Source of the DNA: Rhynchosporium graminicola | Taxonomy: Eukaryota > Ascomycota > Leotiomycetes > Helotiales > Ploettnerulaceae | Assembly (NCBI GenBank): GCA_900074885.1 | Contig: FJUW01000009.1 | Span: forward strand, 310,001 to 374,000 | Direction of reading: 5' to 3' | Length of the DNA: 64,000 nt | Shown: in pieces, positions 12,301 through 24,030 of the stretch | Position numbering within the stretch: the stretch's first letter is position 1 | How the letters are laid out: every line of letters starts with the position of its first letter | The notes under the pieces: model-generated | Databases searched by the model: none | Seen by the model: the letters and a program-made list of their open reading frames with translations, nothing else | What the model was told of the DNA's origin: nothing | Made by a program: the position numbers and the translations under genes

Positions 12301-15300
12301 AGCTTTCAATCTTTCGAGTGAGATGGTGCTAGCTCGTCAGCCAATCAAACGATCAAGAAACCCCGTGAGGTGCTTCGGCGCTTCAATATCCCACAAAATA
12401 TGACGGATGGCAGCACATGACTGTAAAGAACAGGAATGGTGGATTCTGCATTGTTTGGTGAAATGACATGGAGAGTGAGCGCTTATGATGAGTGTGATAT
12501 TGCTATAGTGCGAGGAAGGTTACCTGGGCGATACGTTAGTGATCAGGCTCAGGTCATGGCCAGGCTGGATAGATGGGGGAGAGGGACGATGATAGAGCGC
12601 TGAAGGCGATTAAATTTGATCAAGTTCTGGTCCAATATCGCAATCGTGGCTATCAATATCGCGACATCGATGCTTGCTTTAGGATTAACAGGAATGGTCC
12701 CATACAAGCTCGACTCGAGCTGCCTCCTTCCGTGTCTCATTGACTGACGCCCAAGACTGCCACCGAACAGAAACATGCAGACGAACCCGTGTCACGCGTC
12801 CAGTTGGTCCGTATGGGAAACATGAGGCCTCTGGGAAATAACCGGTACCAGTATGAAATCCAGGTCTCGGTTTGCAAGCGAGTTCGAGGTTTTCCAAGGT
12901 TGACAGCCAAGAGAGGATTGCGCACGGTGTGTAGCAGGAGAAGCAGCAAGTCAAGAAACACATTCACGAGTCGTCCTTGGCGGGATGAACAGCGGCTTCC
13001 CGAAACATCTGGAAACGTGAGGTTGTGCTCGCCGGGCAGGGCGGGGGCGGGTGTGGATTGGCCAGGCTCACAAACCAATCATGTCTCCATAAAATCCCCC
13101 GGTGGCTGAAGCAAGACTGCGAATACAACAATTTGTTCTGTTTTGTGCTGTTCGCCGAGAGAATTCGAAGTCTGACCGCGCTGTAATACTTCGTAATACC
13201 GGCCCGGCTATACACTCGCACAGGCGTACTAGAAAATCTCCAATGTCCAATGGGGCTTTTGCGGGCCTGGCAGAGGAAGATGATTTGTGCGAAGGAGTGC
13301 TCAATAATATCGCTGTGCCTCCAGCTCCCAATTGAGAAAGAACGCTGTTTTCCTTATATTGCTGAGATTATGCACCTGAGGACCAAGACAGTTGAGATCT
13401 GCAGTGTAGATACGCAATGATGCGATGTGAATATACCGTAAACCGTACGAACCTACGGAAGAATCAAAATGAACCGGACCAGAAACAGCAGACGCGCAAT
13501 TTGATCTGGAGACCGAGGATGATTGCTGTGGAAGAGTCTTGGAGATGCCGTGTGGAAGGAAGGACCAGGTCAGTCAGTGCAAGTCCAAACGCTTCGGCAA
13601 GGATTGGTCAAATACCCCGTTCGCGACGGGAGCAGGTCCAGGGATGCCAGTGGCTGTTTCACCAATTTGATCCACCAGACTAATGCAGATGCAGATGCAC
13701 ATGGATGTTCCCGTTCCTGAGACACAAGGTAGCCAATCATTGAGCCCACTCGACGCAGGTACGACTCCAGCCCATACCTTGGCATGACTAGGGTGGGCTA
13801 TTTTGGATCTCCAGTCCATCCAGTATTTCACCCTAAGGAGGATGGACAGTAGCGCTGTAAATGATGCAATTAGTTACTTCTTGGAGGCTCACTTCGTACA
13901 CTACACTTCCACAGGCTGTCACGATCTATCACAGCGTAAAGCGCGCTATTGAAATCATACTTTGGCTATTGCTACGTCCTACATACTGCATAGTAGGTAG
14001 ATAAATACTCAGTAATAGATTGGTATGCACGCTGTGGCCGCAAACTCGGACCTGAGCGTGTTGGTTGGTTGACTGCAGTAGGTACTTGATCTTATGGCTT
14101 GCTTTTGAGTCAGCAAGAACTAGGTACCGAGGTAGGTAAGCCTGTGTAGATATGATTGATTTTGGCTACAACTAAGTTACCTATTTCTTCCAAATGGCTG
14201 TGGATCGAGTATCTGATCATCTTCCACAGTACATCACTTACCTAGCTAAGGTAGGTACTTCTTGACATTACTTACTCTTTGTTTTCCTCACTATCTCCAT
14301 TTGAGAGCTGCCTACCCAACAAAGTATTATAACCTCTTCTGTCTTTCCGACAACAATAGACACGGATGCTCCCTCAGCCAAACCAACGCCAAACAAAGTA
14401 GGTAACGAGCCAACCGCTGCATTATCACCCATTCTCTCGTCTCCCCCTACGCTCCTACCATCCCGTCCTTTGCCAGTCAAACATTGAAGTTCCAACAGCC
14501 AATATCACCATTTCGAGTTCCATCCTCTCTTCTGCCTAGATACAGCATGCTGTAATAGTCTGAGTGCCGTGATTATGTGAGGCTCATCTCCTCAGAGTAA
14601 GGTCGCCAAGCAGGTCTTTGACAGGCCGTCGCCGCCGCCGCCGCCACTGAAATGGAATGGTCGAGCCGTCGGGTTAAGTGAGCCCCTAAAGGCCAACCAC
14701 AGGAAAATCCTCCGTCCCTCGGATTGTCTCTGCGTGGTTGGATTCAAGTTCATTATTTCATTTTGATTTCATTTCCAAACGGACGGGTTACTTCCACTTT
14801 TGGAGGAAGCCCAGCATTTTTGATGTGATTCCATCCCAACCTGTCCGCTCACCCCTTTCACAGCAGCCATTAACAGCGCCTCTTTTCGGCCATTATTACA
14901 CTTTCCGCCGTAACATGAACCTTACCTACCTAACGTACCTATTTACCCACCCAAGTCACTCACCTCTTTCTCGACAATCACCACGTTTATTCTCCCTCCT
15001 CTCTTACAGTCCTACCTAATCTCAACCTCAAGTCCAGTTCAATCTTTTACTCTTACTCTTACTCTTACTCTCCCGCGCCAGCCAGCCATCTTTTGTATTG
15101 CATAAGAAGTGTGGATTCAGATTTACCAACTTCGTTTTGTAGATCCATCCATCTTTACAGGGCAGGCCCTCGTTGCTCGTCCCTTCGTGGAAGTCGAAGC
15201 ACCGGGCTGGCACTGACCACCAGGCTGAAAGTGGAGCTCGTGCTCCTCGGCGACGAATCGAATCATCGCTGCCCGCCAGTGCTCCGACTCCTTTTCCGTG

Positions 15301-15756
15301 GCTCAACCATTTGGTGTTTCGACTACTCCCGACCTGCCTCCTCCTCCCTCACGCCCACTCCTTTCGTACCATCTCCCCCAGTCCTCGACTACCACTCAGT
15401 CAGACTCACCAGCATTCGCCAGTCGACGTTTGGAATCGCTGAGTTTTGTACAGTTTCAACCCACTTCGGACCAACATCTGCTTCTCGACATCTTCGTTTC
15501 ACGTACTGGCCGTCGAGCAGCAGCATCAAACAACTCCAACCAATTCTCGCAACGACTCTGTTCATTCGCGAGACTTCATTGCGATCCCTGTCCGACCTCT
15601 TCCTCTTTACTCAAACGCTCCCTACCATTCTTCCCTTGGAACGAAGGATTCCTTTTTCGAACCGACCCTATCCGCAATCGCACGAGAATCGATCGCTTTG
15701 AGAGCATCGTTTCTCATTCCGACAATCCGAACCTTTACCGCGAGCAGCTCGAAGCA
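9304..15756. other. Intergenic, no gene recognised
   Basis: Several overlapping frames between 12.5 and 13.8 kb are open on both strands, but they share no start context, splice pattern or recognisable domain. A GCC trinucleotide run lies at 14629-14646. Many TAGGTA/TACCTA motifs lie between 13.99 and 14.95 kb. The last ~1 kb before 15857 is pyrimidine-rich and is probably the promoter and long leader of the next gene. Confidence 0.6.
14629..14646. repeat. GCC trinucleotide run
   Basis: Short perfect (GCC)n tract in non-coding sequence upstream of the Kelch-like gene. Confidence 0.85.
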
Positions 15757-15768
15757 ATGTCGCAATAG
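15757..15768 (+). promoter_or_regulatory. Minimal upstream ORF (ATG TCG CAA TAG)
   Basis: A three-codon uORF ends 88 nt before the main ATG at 15857, inside the probable leader. It could lower translation of the main ORF, if the transcript includes it. Confidence 0.4.
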
Positions 15769-15856
15769 TCTGTGAATAGGGAAGAGATAATACGCGGCTT
15801 CGTGCCGGAGCTGGAGTTGAACGAAGCCTTCGACTGTTTTCCGGCCTTCTTTCATC

Positions 15857-18118
15857 ATGGCTCTTCCGGTTCCCATGTACTCGTTGAACCACTCGTGTTC
15901 GGCGCTGTTCAACAATACTCTATACACATACTCGGCAACGGCATTCCAGTCGCTGAAGATGGAGCGTGGCGCAGAATGGTCGACGCTGGCTATGGGTGTT
16001 CCTGTCACTGGCGGAGTCTGCGTCAAATCTACACCAGTAAACGATACCAGCGCCGCAGCATTGTACATCGTCGGAGGAAATGCGAATGACACAAATTATC
16101 AGGGTCTCCAGCGGTACACATTCTCCAAGAAGACTTGGGAATCAATCACGCCAACGGTGGCTGTCACGCAAAATCGGCTCTACCACGACTCCGTTTACTT
16201 GAATGCTTCGGATACGATTTTGATCTACGCTGGAACACAAGATGGAAGTAAACAGCTCTCATCTCAGACCTTTACAATAGAAGCTTCGCCGCCTCATACC
16301 GTTCTGGCCTACGAGGCAGACGCACCGCCCGCCATATCCCCTATACTCATTCAGTGGACCGAGAGTAAGGCGATGTACATCGGCGGCAGTGAAACCAACA
16401 CCAAGGCAATGATCTTTAGTCCCTCCAAATCATGGGTCGACTCGAAAGCCTCATTTTCTAATCCCATATACAACACATCCAACGTCAAGGCGGTCGCTCT
16501 GAATGGAAACGATGGGAGCAAAACCATATACACTTTCGACATGACGATTTCTCCGAACACAGTCAACCGGACCATCTTGATCGATGCTAATGGAAACCCA
16601 GTTCAAAACTCCCCGCCTGTAAGGGAGAAACATGTAACAACGCGCAATATTGAGGAAAGAGCACAGCTCACAGTGGCCGACTGGCCAGAATACAATGGGA
16701 CTCTCGCACCCAAGGAGACCAGGACCTCGTTCTCCTTAGCAAAGGACCAGAGCGGGATGGTTGTGGTAACGGGAGGAAACGATGATGACGTGTTATGTAT
16801 CTTCAGAGCAAGATCTAACGCGTGGGCAAACGCGACCGCCCAACTATCATCGAAGGCAGTCTCGCAGCAAGGTCTTGGATCCCCTCCATCGACGCTCTCT
16901 TCTACACCAGCCTCACCATCGACCTCTCCATCGGCCTCACCATCGTCCACTCCGTCGACCTCTCCATCGTTGACTGCAGCAAGTTCGCCAGAATCATCTA
17001 CAGAAGCAGCAGTAAGCGCACCAGACCGTGACACTCCCTTCCCGACAAAGATAGTTGCAGCTGTAATTGGATCGATTGCCGGTGCAGCTCTGATTTTGGT
17101 GGCCTTGCTTCTGTGTTTCCGTTGGAGGAGGAAGAGCAGGCAGCATCCCGAGGCTGGCCATCAGAGCCCTGCGAGTGAACGCCCGGAGGAGAAGAATGTG
17201 ATGGATTTTGCTGACGGGGGGTTCTCGGAATTGGCTACGACGAGACATTTCCAGGGACACGAGCCATCAGATTCAAAGGGTTCGGTCTCATCTATGGCAA
17301 TACTAATGGGTCGCGTGGCTTATGATCGAGGAGACGATGATGAAATTGGAAGGGGAGTCAGCAACCAGTTCAACTTAGATTACAAGGGCACGATTAGCAA
17401 GCCCATACCGCCGCAGGAGCCACCCGTGATATACCCTAGGGATGAGAAAACTGTCTCTTTTGCTGAGGGGAAGAGTGACAGGCCACCACTTAGTGGAATC
17501 CCAGTGGGACCCAGGCCTCGTGGGAGTACCAAAGGTCAAAGACGCGGAAGTACGAGGAGGAGTTCGGGCTGGAATCGATACTGGTCCGGAAGGAACTCCC
17601 TGAATATCCTTGGATTCGGTTCAAAGAGGACAACATACGAAGGATCTGATCGAAGCTCGGAATACTCGATACAACAGATGCCAACGCATGGTTCGGCTGT
17701 CGTGCCGCCTTTGAACGTCTCGGATAGGCCGGAGCTAAATCGAGTAGCATCAGGGAGCCCAACTGTGGCGCATCCTTCGAACAAGTTCCCCCTGTCAGGA
17801 GCGATGTCAGGCCAGATCGAGAGGTCCGGATCCATCAGCTCCATGTCATCATTTAACGATGATCGATACGATGCTTACTCAAGCGGTGTTCCAGCAAGTG
17901 TAAGCGAGCATCAAAATGGGTGGAATCCTGTGGGAGATGTGGGTGGCAACAGTGCTTGGAATATGCGCACCAGTAATTACTCGGAAAGTGTCTACACAAC
18001 TACCATCAATGATAGAGACACTCGATTCCCTAGTGTAGAGCCTGGTGTTCCTCGACTTCCAACGGCACCATCTGCAGACATGTCCTGGCTCAACCTTGCT
18101 GGCGGTTCAAGGATATGA
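15857..18118 (+). CDS. Kelch-like single-pass membrane protein, unknown function
   Basis: Single-exon 753-aa protein. The first ~330 residues show repeated beta-strand-like segments with Kelch-style Gly-Gly turns (LYIVGGN, LIYAGTQD, MYIGGSE, VVVTGGND), suggesting a beta-propeller. A Ser/Thr/Pro-rich stalk of repeated (S/T)PS units covers about 340-390. One transmembrane helix lies at about 398-420 (IVAAVIGSIAGAALILVALL), followed by the stop-transfer RWRRKSR and a ~330-residue Ser/Gly-rich cytoplasmic tail. Many N-x-S/T sequons sit in the first part, consistent with an outward-facing domain, although no classical signal peptide is visible. The ATG has good context (catcATGG). The layout resembles fungal surface sensors or wall-associated proteins, but I do not recognise a named family member. 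Confidence 0.85.
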   Translation: MALPVPMYSLNHSCSALFNNTLYTYSATAFQSLKMERGAEWSTLAMGVPVTGGVCVKSTPVNDTSAAALYIVGGNANDTNYQGLQRYTFSKKTWESITPTVAVTQNRLYHDSVYLNASDTILIYAGTQDGSKQLSSQTFTIEASPPHTVLAYEADAPPAISPILIQWTESKAMYIGGSETNTKAMIFSPSKSWVDSKASFSNPIYNTSNVKAVALNGNDGSKTIYTFDMTISPNTVNRTILIDANGNPVQNSPPVREKHVTTRNIEERAQLTVADWPEYNGTLAPKETRTSFSLAKDQSGMVVVTGGNDDDVLCIFRARSNAWANATAQLSSKAVSQQGLGSPPSTLSSTPASPSTSPSASPSSTPSTSPSLTAASSPESSTEAAVSAPDRDTPFPTKIVAAVIGSIAGAALILVALLLCFRWRRKSRQHPEAGHQSPASERPEEKNVMDFADGGFSELATTRHFQGHEPSDSKGSVSSMAILMGRVAYDRGDDDEIGRGVSNQFNLDYKGTISKPIPPQEPPVIYPRDEKTVSFAEGKSDRPPLSGIPVGPRPRGSTKGQRRGSTRRSSGWNRYWSGRNSLNILGFGSKRTTYEGSDRSSEYSIQQMPTHGSAVVPPLNVSDRPELNRVASGSPTVAHPSNKFPLSGAMSGQIERSGSISSMSSFNDDRYDAYSSGVPASVSEHQNGWNPVGDVGGNSAWNMRTSNYSESVYTTTINDRDTRFPSVEPGVPRLPTAPSADMSWLNLAGGSRI

Positions 18119-21100
18119 GACCTGCACAACAATTATCTGGATGGGTCTCAGCTACCAGCTCAACCACAAGCGCAATTTTCGTGTCTTTTCTGTCTATTAG
18201 CGTGTTCTGAATTTAGGTGTTTGAATCATCCTGCCGCATCTCTCGGGGTTTTGGGTATATTGGCATTTTCTTCTTTTTTGTTTTTCCTTCTCACATGCTC
18301 CCATCAAGCCATCAGCGGAGCTGAATGTCGTTTTTTTTTTCTGTTACAAAGATTTGAGCCGGGTGTTGTTGGGCTCGGGCGTTATGATACCTACCTTTCG
18401 TTTACTTTTCTATCTACACTACCGGACTACACACATCGTTCGCTCGTTTTCTCGAATCAAAATTTCCTCTTTAGTGTTGAATGGAACGAAGCGGGCATGT
18501 TTGCTATTACATGAAAGATTAGACTATACGGCCTCTCCGTGTATATTTGTTGATAGCGAGATGAGTCGATGTATGTATATTATCGTGGGCGGTAGGCTCA
18601 AAGCCCCAAAGAAGATGGAAGGAAAAGGAGGGACGATCGAGCAGAATGCTGGTTATTTAATGCTTAAATGGTGGAAGCGAAAAAGGGGACGTCAAGGGAG
18701 TGGGAGGGGGTGAGGATGAAGGCCAATGGTCGGGTCACATGTAACAAAACCGAGATGAATGTAAAAAAAACAAAAACAAATTTCAAACCTCATCTACCTA
18801 TCTATGGGCATGCACTGCTGTGAGTGTTTTTCACCAAAATTTACCTCTGCCTCTATCTCTATCTTTCGTGCAGTGATCTGCGCAAGCAAGCAGACGCACC
18901 TCTACTCCTAGTGACTGATACTCTCTCCTTCCTCTTTCTTTCTGTAAGCCTATCTATCACCTACCTACCCTACCTACAATACACCCAGTAAGCATCAACT
19001 GCCCTTCAAACTCCTCAAACTCGCCTAACGCGAAGAACAACCTTAAAGGGTCTCAGAATCACACACCTGGGTTTGGTTTATATTTACACTTTGCTCTCTC
19101 TCTCTCTCTGACTTGCTCCCTCTGTCTCAAAACCGGGCTCCGGTCGAGCTGAAACACCTGTTCCCGAGATTTTGTCTGCGACTTTCATTTCTTTGTTTTT
19201 TTTCCCTCTCTTTTTCTCATCATCTGATCTATGAGTGAGGTTCTAGATTCTAGACTGCCTGGCTGGCTGGAACTTGGGGTGGGGAGATGGTCTAGATTGG
19301 ATTGTGGATGGGATGGGACGTCCAAAGCTTTCCTCGATTATATTCCGCTTCCAGAATAATGAGATCTTACATGCATGGGGTAATCCTCGACAACCATTGC
19401 CTTTCTCTGCTCACACCACTTTCACGATCTAGAAAGCCGATGTTGGCGGCGATAGATTTTGGTTGTGCAGATCAAATGCTGTCAACAAGCATTCGATCAT
19501 CCAAAGTCGCGAAATACGCGGAAAAAGACAAATGAGGCAAAACCCTGCTCAGAGGCCAGAAACTGATCTCTAAATCTTGCTACGAAATTCGTGGCGTTCG
19601 TTCATCCGCCTCATAGAACGTCTACGCAATGCCTCGATCATGCGAGATGGTTTTGAAGTCAACAGACTCGATTCCATTTTGGACCTCTGAAGCTCGTCAG
19701 CCTTAACCCATGCAGCTTCAAATATCTAAACAAAGGATACTCCTACTAGAGCACTATCTGTTACCGAGAGATACTCTCTCCCGAACTACAAGGTGGATAT
19801 CGAAGTGACTCTTCATCAGTAAGTCCCCCTTCAACATCTCCAGACCGCCCATGTCATTTTTTGAAGTTCGTCGTCTATATCAGCTTCTACTAGGACTAAA
19901 CAATCCTTCGAAATCCCACTGATATTATTGCCGGTGTTAAGGCATATAGAATTCGTCTGTGCAGGTGTTGTATTCAGTTGTGAGATTCCCGTTCTATTTT
20001 GGTTCGTCTCTGGTTCCACCCGACCCTGGGCTAATATCATTAACTTCTGTCCGAGGTGTAGAAGTCATGATCATCCCATCGCCTAAAAATCTCTACTATA
20101 GTACCTGGATACTGAGAAGTATTATTGTGGGTTAGCCTGGTATTACAGAGATACCGTAGGTCGTGAGTCTGATGATCGAGCGTGACAACAGCTTCAGATA
20201 GAAATCCCTAGACCGAGTCAAAAAAAGATTCCGGGAAATCGATGCCTGAGCACGATGCGTCGATCTCTATCTCCGGATTTGACCCTCCCCAGCCTCTAAA
20301 CTCCTTCTCACAAGCTACGGTATTCCGAACACATTCGCTTACCTACCTCCCAAAGTCAATCAACACACAACAGTGACAACACAACATGTAACATCCCCCC
20401 CCCCAAAAAACCAACTCCCTACCTATTATTTCTATCACCATCAAGCACATTACGCATTTGCGAGACGGAGAATAGGGACTTTTCCTCACTGCTTATCCCC
20501 ACATGATCGGCTCTGTCGAAACCGCTCGGATATCTTCAGTTATATGTTATACCCCTTCTTACAACGATACGCACCCTTCGCTTGAAAGCCTTGTCAACAT
20601 TTCGATCTCAGGGTATGCCCGATCCTCACTGTCTACAGATGGACGCAGACAATTTGTGAGACTGCCATGATTTTAAATGTGTTATATGGGTCGACTTCAC
20701 TTCGGCACCGAATGTGAATGAGATACACATACTGTGCCTTTAATGGATGGGTTGCGTTGGGACACTTACAATCCTATTCCTGGAAGGCTGGTACAATCTG
20801 TACAGTGCAGTGTCAAGTCTCTTTTGGAAGGGAGAACTCAGTCATCGGAAACTTTCATGCTTCAGGGTTGCTTTCCAGCTAAGTCGCAGGAGAATCGTGA
20901 AGAGAACGCCATCGACGTGATGTTTTACTGCAGTATCACTTCATAGACGGGTCATGAGGAACCGAGAATACGTAGTGAAATTCAATGAGAGTTGAAAATA
21001 CAAGACTTCTGTAACGCTATTCGAGAGTATGCAAACGCACCGAGGTAATGATTCCCTTTGTCGACACCCAATTCCACGCCACTATCGACGCCCAGCAACA

Positions 21101-21128
21101 TGCAGACTCCTATGCTTCTCCGAACCAC
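18119..21128. other. Intergenic, no gene recognised
   Basis: Contains the 3' UTR of the Kelch-like gene, a (CT)n run at 19094-19109 and TACCTACC clusters at 18960-18980. No frame has convincing start, domain or splice support; the minus-strand frame near 19831-20040 is short and unrecognised. Confidence 0.6.
19094..19109. repeat. CT dinucleotide run
   Basis: Perfect (CT)n tract in a pyrimidine-rich non-coding stretch. Confidence 0.85.
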
Positions 21129-24030
21129 TCAGAAAACCTCCAAGCCATCTGGGCCATGGCCCCTACTAAGCTCATAGCTCAATATAGTTTGATCCTCAAA
21201 ATGCAAAATCAGCCTCCAAATCTTCCTCTGCACGCCCCCATCCTTATCTTTGCCCTGCAGCGGTCCAACAGCCATACCCAGCAGCGGACCAAAGTGCCGG
21301 ATATTTCTTTCTTGTTCAGTGAAAGGTAGGATGCGGTCGAGACGAAACATCAACACCGGTCCCACGTCTGCAAAGTCATCATCGAGTCTCGTCAGGGTGA
21401 AGAGACCTACGCGACCTCTCTCCGATGCAACGAGGAGTAGAGATAGTTCAGGAACCACAGCGAACATGTTGAGTCGTTCGTAGCGCTCGACAACTGCCTG
21501 TATATTTCGTGGCAGTGTTTGCTGTATGAAGTTTCTGCATATTGTGCTGAGCATGTTGGGATTTGGCGGGATAAGTTCGAGGTCATGATCGCTGGTTCGG
21601 ATGACGGCCATCTGCCCCTCCTGTAACCATGGAATTGCTTTTGACTTCTTGGCTATAGATGCCAGTTGTGTCTTTGATAATTGAGAGTTTTGCAAGGTTG
21701 CCATCTGGAGCCCTCCAACCATGCTCTGCTGGAGCTTGTCCAATGTACTGATATGGTAACGAGCTACTAGTGGCAGCCGAAGCAAGAACTGTAATTGGCT
21801 CACAGCTTCATAGAATCCTTCCCCTTCCCTCCATTGAATTTTGACCCTGTCATATATTTCGTACACCCATTTCCCAACTGCCTCTGAGTACCAGTCTTTG
21901 GAAGACAGGAGAGTTATCATCGCTGAGACCCAGTCATTTGATTGATAGCCAGGAATCATGGTCGGTTGCTGCACCATACACTTCGTGCTCTCAAAGTTCT
22001 GCAGTAACTTTATGACATACGACCGCACGTCAGGCCAGGATAGCTCTGGACGAGTGGGAGGCAGGGGTGGTGAGCTTTCGAGTCTGAGTGTGTTGGGAGC
22101 TTGAGGACGATTGATGAAATGATCACAACAAGGATGGATGATAGAATTTTTACCGACAGTTGCAATGCTAGAACTGATGTCTAGTGATTGGAAGCAGAGC
22201 GCAGAAGATTCGGTATTCAGCTTTATTGCGGACTGCAAATTTTTGATACCAAGAGCTTCTTGCGGACTACAAAGTGTTACCCAAGGGAGAAGACCTGCAT
22301 GAAGACAAGCAAAGCTGATGTGAGAAGAACTTACGATTGCACGCGCATGAAGTAGGTTATGGGAATACATAAAACTCCCCAACCTCTGATCATTATCAGT
22401 AATGTTCCCATGGTGAAGTGTGCCATATCACACGTGAAGGCGTGAAGCTTACCGTGGTCGGTACACGTCATCAGATCCTAACTGGGAGATAGGTTCTCGA
22501 TGAATCTCCGGCCACTTAAGGGTTTCGCGCTGGGCAAGGTCAAGTGACCACTAACATCGCAAAGACTATTAGTGAACTTGCCATGCGATTATGTAACAAG
22601 TAAGTCTTATTGCCTAGGAATTGAACCAAGAATTCCCCTGCAAGTCTTCTCAGAACATAGAATCTTCGCAACAGAAATATGAAAGATCTCTCATGATCAT
22701 CTGGCGGAAGTTCTCAGATTCTGTCTGGGTTCCCGAGACCGATATGACCGTGTGAAGATGCTTTCAGATCAAGCAAAGCCAATAAGCAGCGAGTGACCCA
22801 TGTGCGTCACTGACTTACAAGTTTTCCATTGACATCGGTTGCCAGGACTATGCAGGCTTCACCGTTCTCGTCGCTAACAAAATCAACTGAGGGAATATTG
22901 CTGCCTGACCGCCCCAGTGGGAGTTTCAGCCGACAGTCTTTGCGCTCTAGAATGGCACCTACTACCCGTAAGTCCTACCGTTATGCGAGACCATGGTTGT
23001 AAGACGAATGACTGGAGCACTGAGGACCTACCGAGTTCCTCGGATGCATTTGACCTAAGGTCCAATTTCGAGACAGTCCCGAAAGGACTGGTAGAGTCAC
23101 TTAAAGAGCGTGCTGGCCACTCGCCGCCTGTAGGTTCTTCTTGGCTATCCGATTCAACAACGAAGTTGATTGCAAAAGCAAAGACATGGACCTCTCGCAG
23201 ATTGGTCCCAACCGCGATTAACCTCGAATGTTGATGGATTGCTAGTCCCCAAGCACTTTTACCCACGTTTTCATGGAAAAAACTACTGACATTAGGATTG
23301 CTTCTGAGGAGTAGCATATTGACTCTCTTACGGCTGAACGTCACTGATGACCAGCTCGGTTTCCATGCTCAAAGGGCGGGTGTAGTAAGCAAGAACGCTA
23401 GATATAGCATTTTACTTTAGCAGAATACATTAATATCGAGGTGTAGGACAGAGACAGAGTCCTAGATCAGTGAAAGGTCTATAGGAAGATGTGACCTACT
23501 CGCCATCGTCACATACAATCTAATCAAGACATCAGCATGTGCAATCATCATATCCAGTATTTGGAACGATATTTATAGTCCGGTGGATATAGTTCCCAAG
23601 TGTTACATAGCGATAAGAAAGACGTACAAGCAGTATTTCACGGTTCCCTAGCTTTCCCACCTTCATGTTATTGACATCGTGCGGTTGAATCGGGTCGATG
23701 TATCCACCAACGGAGTGTGCCTCAGGACTTCTCGGCAGACCAATAACTAAATCCGGATACAGAGGTATAGACTGGTAGAGGTTTCGAGGCTTCGTGATAT
23801 GGATCTTGTCTCCACAAGCTACGAAGTAAAGATCGAAGTCGTGTGAGAGAGCAGTGAGGTTGTTTCGCCAGTGGGCGATTCGAAGGGGTCTCCCATCCTC
23901 ATGTTCGCGGACCTGCAAAGCGAATTATCAGCATAGGAAGCGGATGTGAGGAGATCATATATACTCTATTTCTACCCAGCTGCCACCTAAAGTTTTCTAC
24001 GTTGACTTCGTCGAAGTTTCTGAATTCCAT
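21129..24030 (-). CDS. CRT10: CRT10-like regulator (ribonucleotide reductase expression / DNA damage)
   Basis: Eight exons fit phase and splice rules: 24030-23965, 23912-23628, 23519-23500, 23333-23032, 22961-22819, 22550-22453, 22385-22369 and 22294-21129, giving 698 aa. Recognisable pieces in order are NNLTALSHDFDLYFVA, EILLIVCDDGD, FHENVGKSAWGLAIHQHSRLIA, SNIPSVDFVSDENG, RGWGVLC, the 'YQSNDWVSAMITLL' helix region and the C-terminal 'ELSLLLVASERGRVGLFTLTR...MFRLDRILP' and 'WRLILHFEDQTILSYEL' blocks. These follow the fungal CRT10 family (WD40-like). In yeast Crt10 represses RNR genes and is linked to the Rtt101-Mms1 ubiquitin ligase. Exon 3 is only 20 nt and exon 7 only 17 nt; exon 7 is the least certain part. 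The start is the first ATG after an in-frame TAG. Confidence 0.75.

Noticed and set aside
12549..13831. Dense overlapping frames on both strands
   Set aside because: No frame dominates, none has a recognisable motif, and starts conflict.
15028..15775. Several overlapping frames of 74-202 codons before the Kelch-like gene
   Set aside because: They overlap on both strands in a pyrimidine-rich leader, show Ser/Pro/Leu-rich translation typical of CT-rich DNA, and lack domains.
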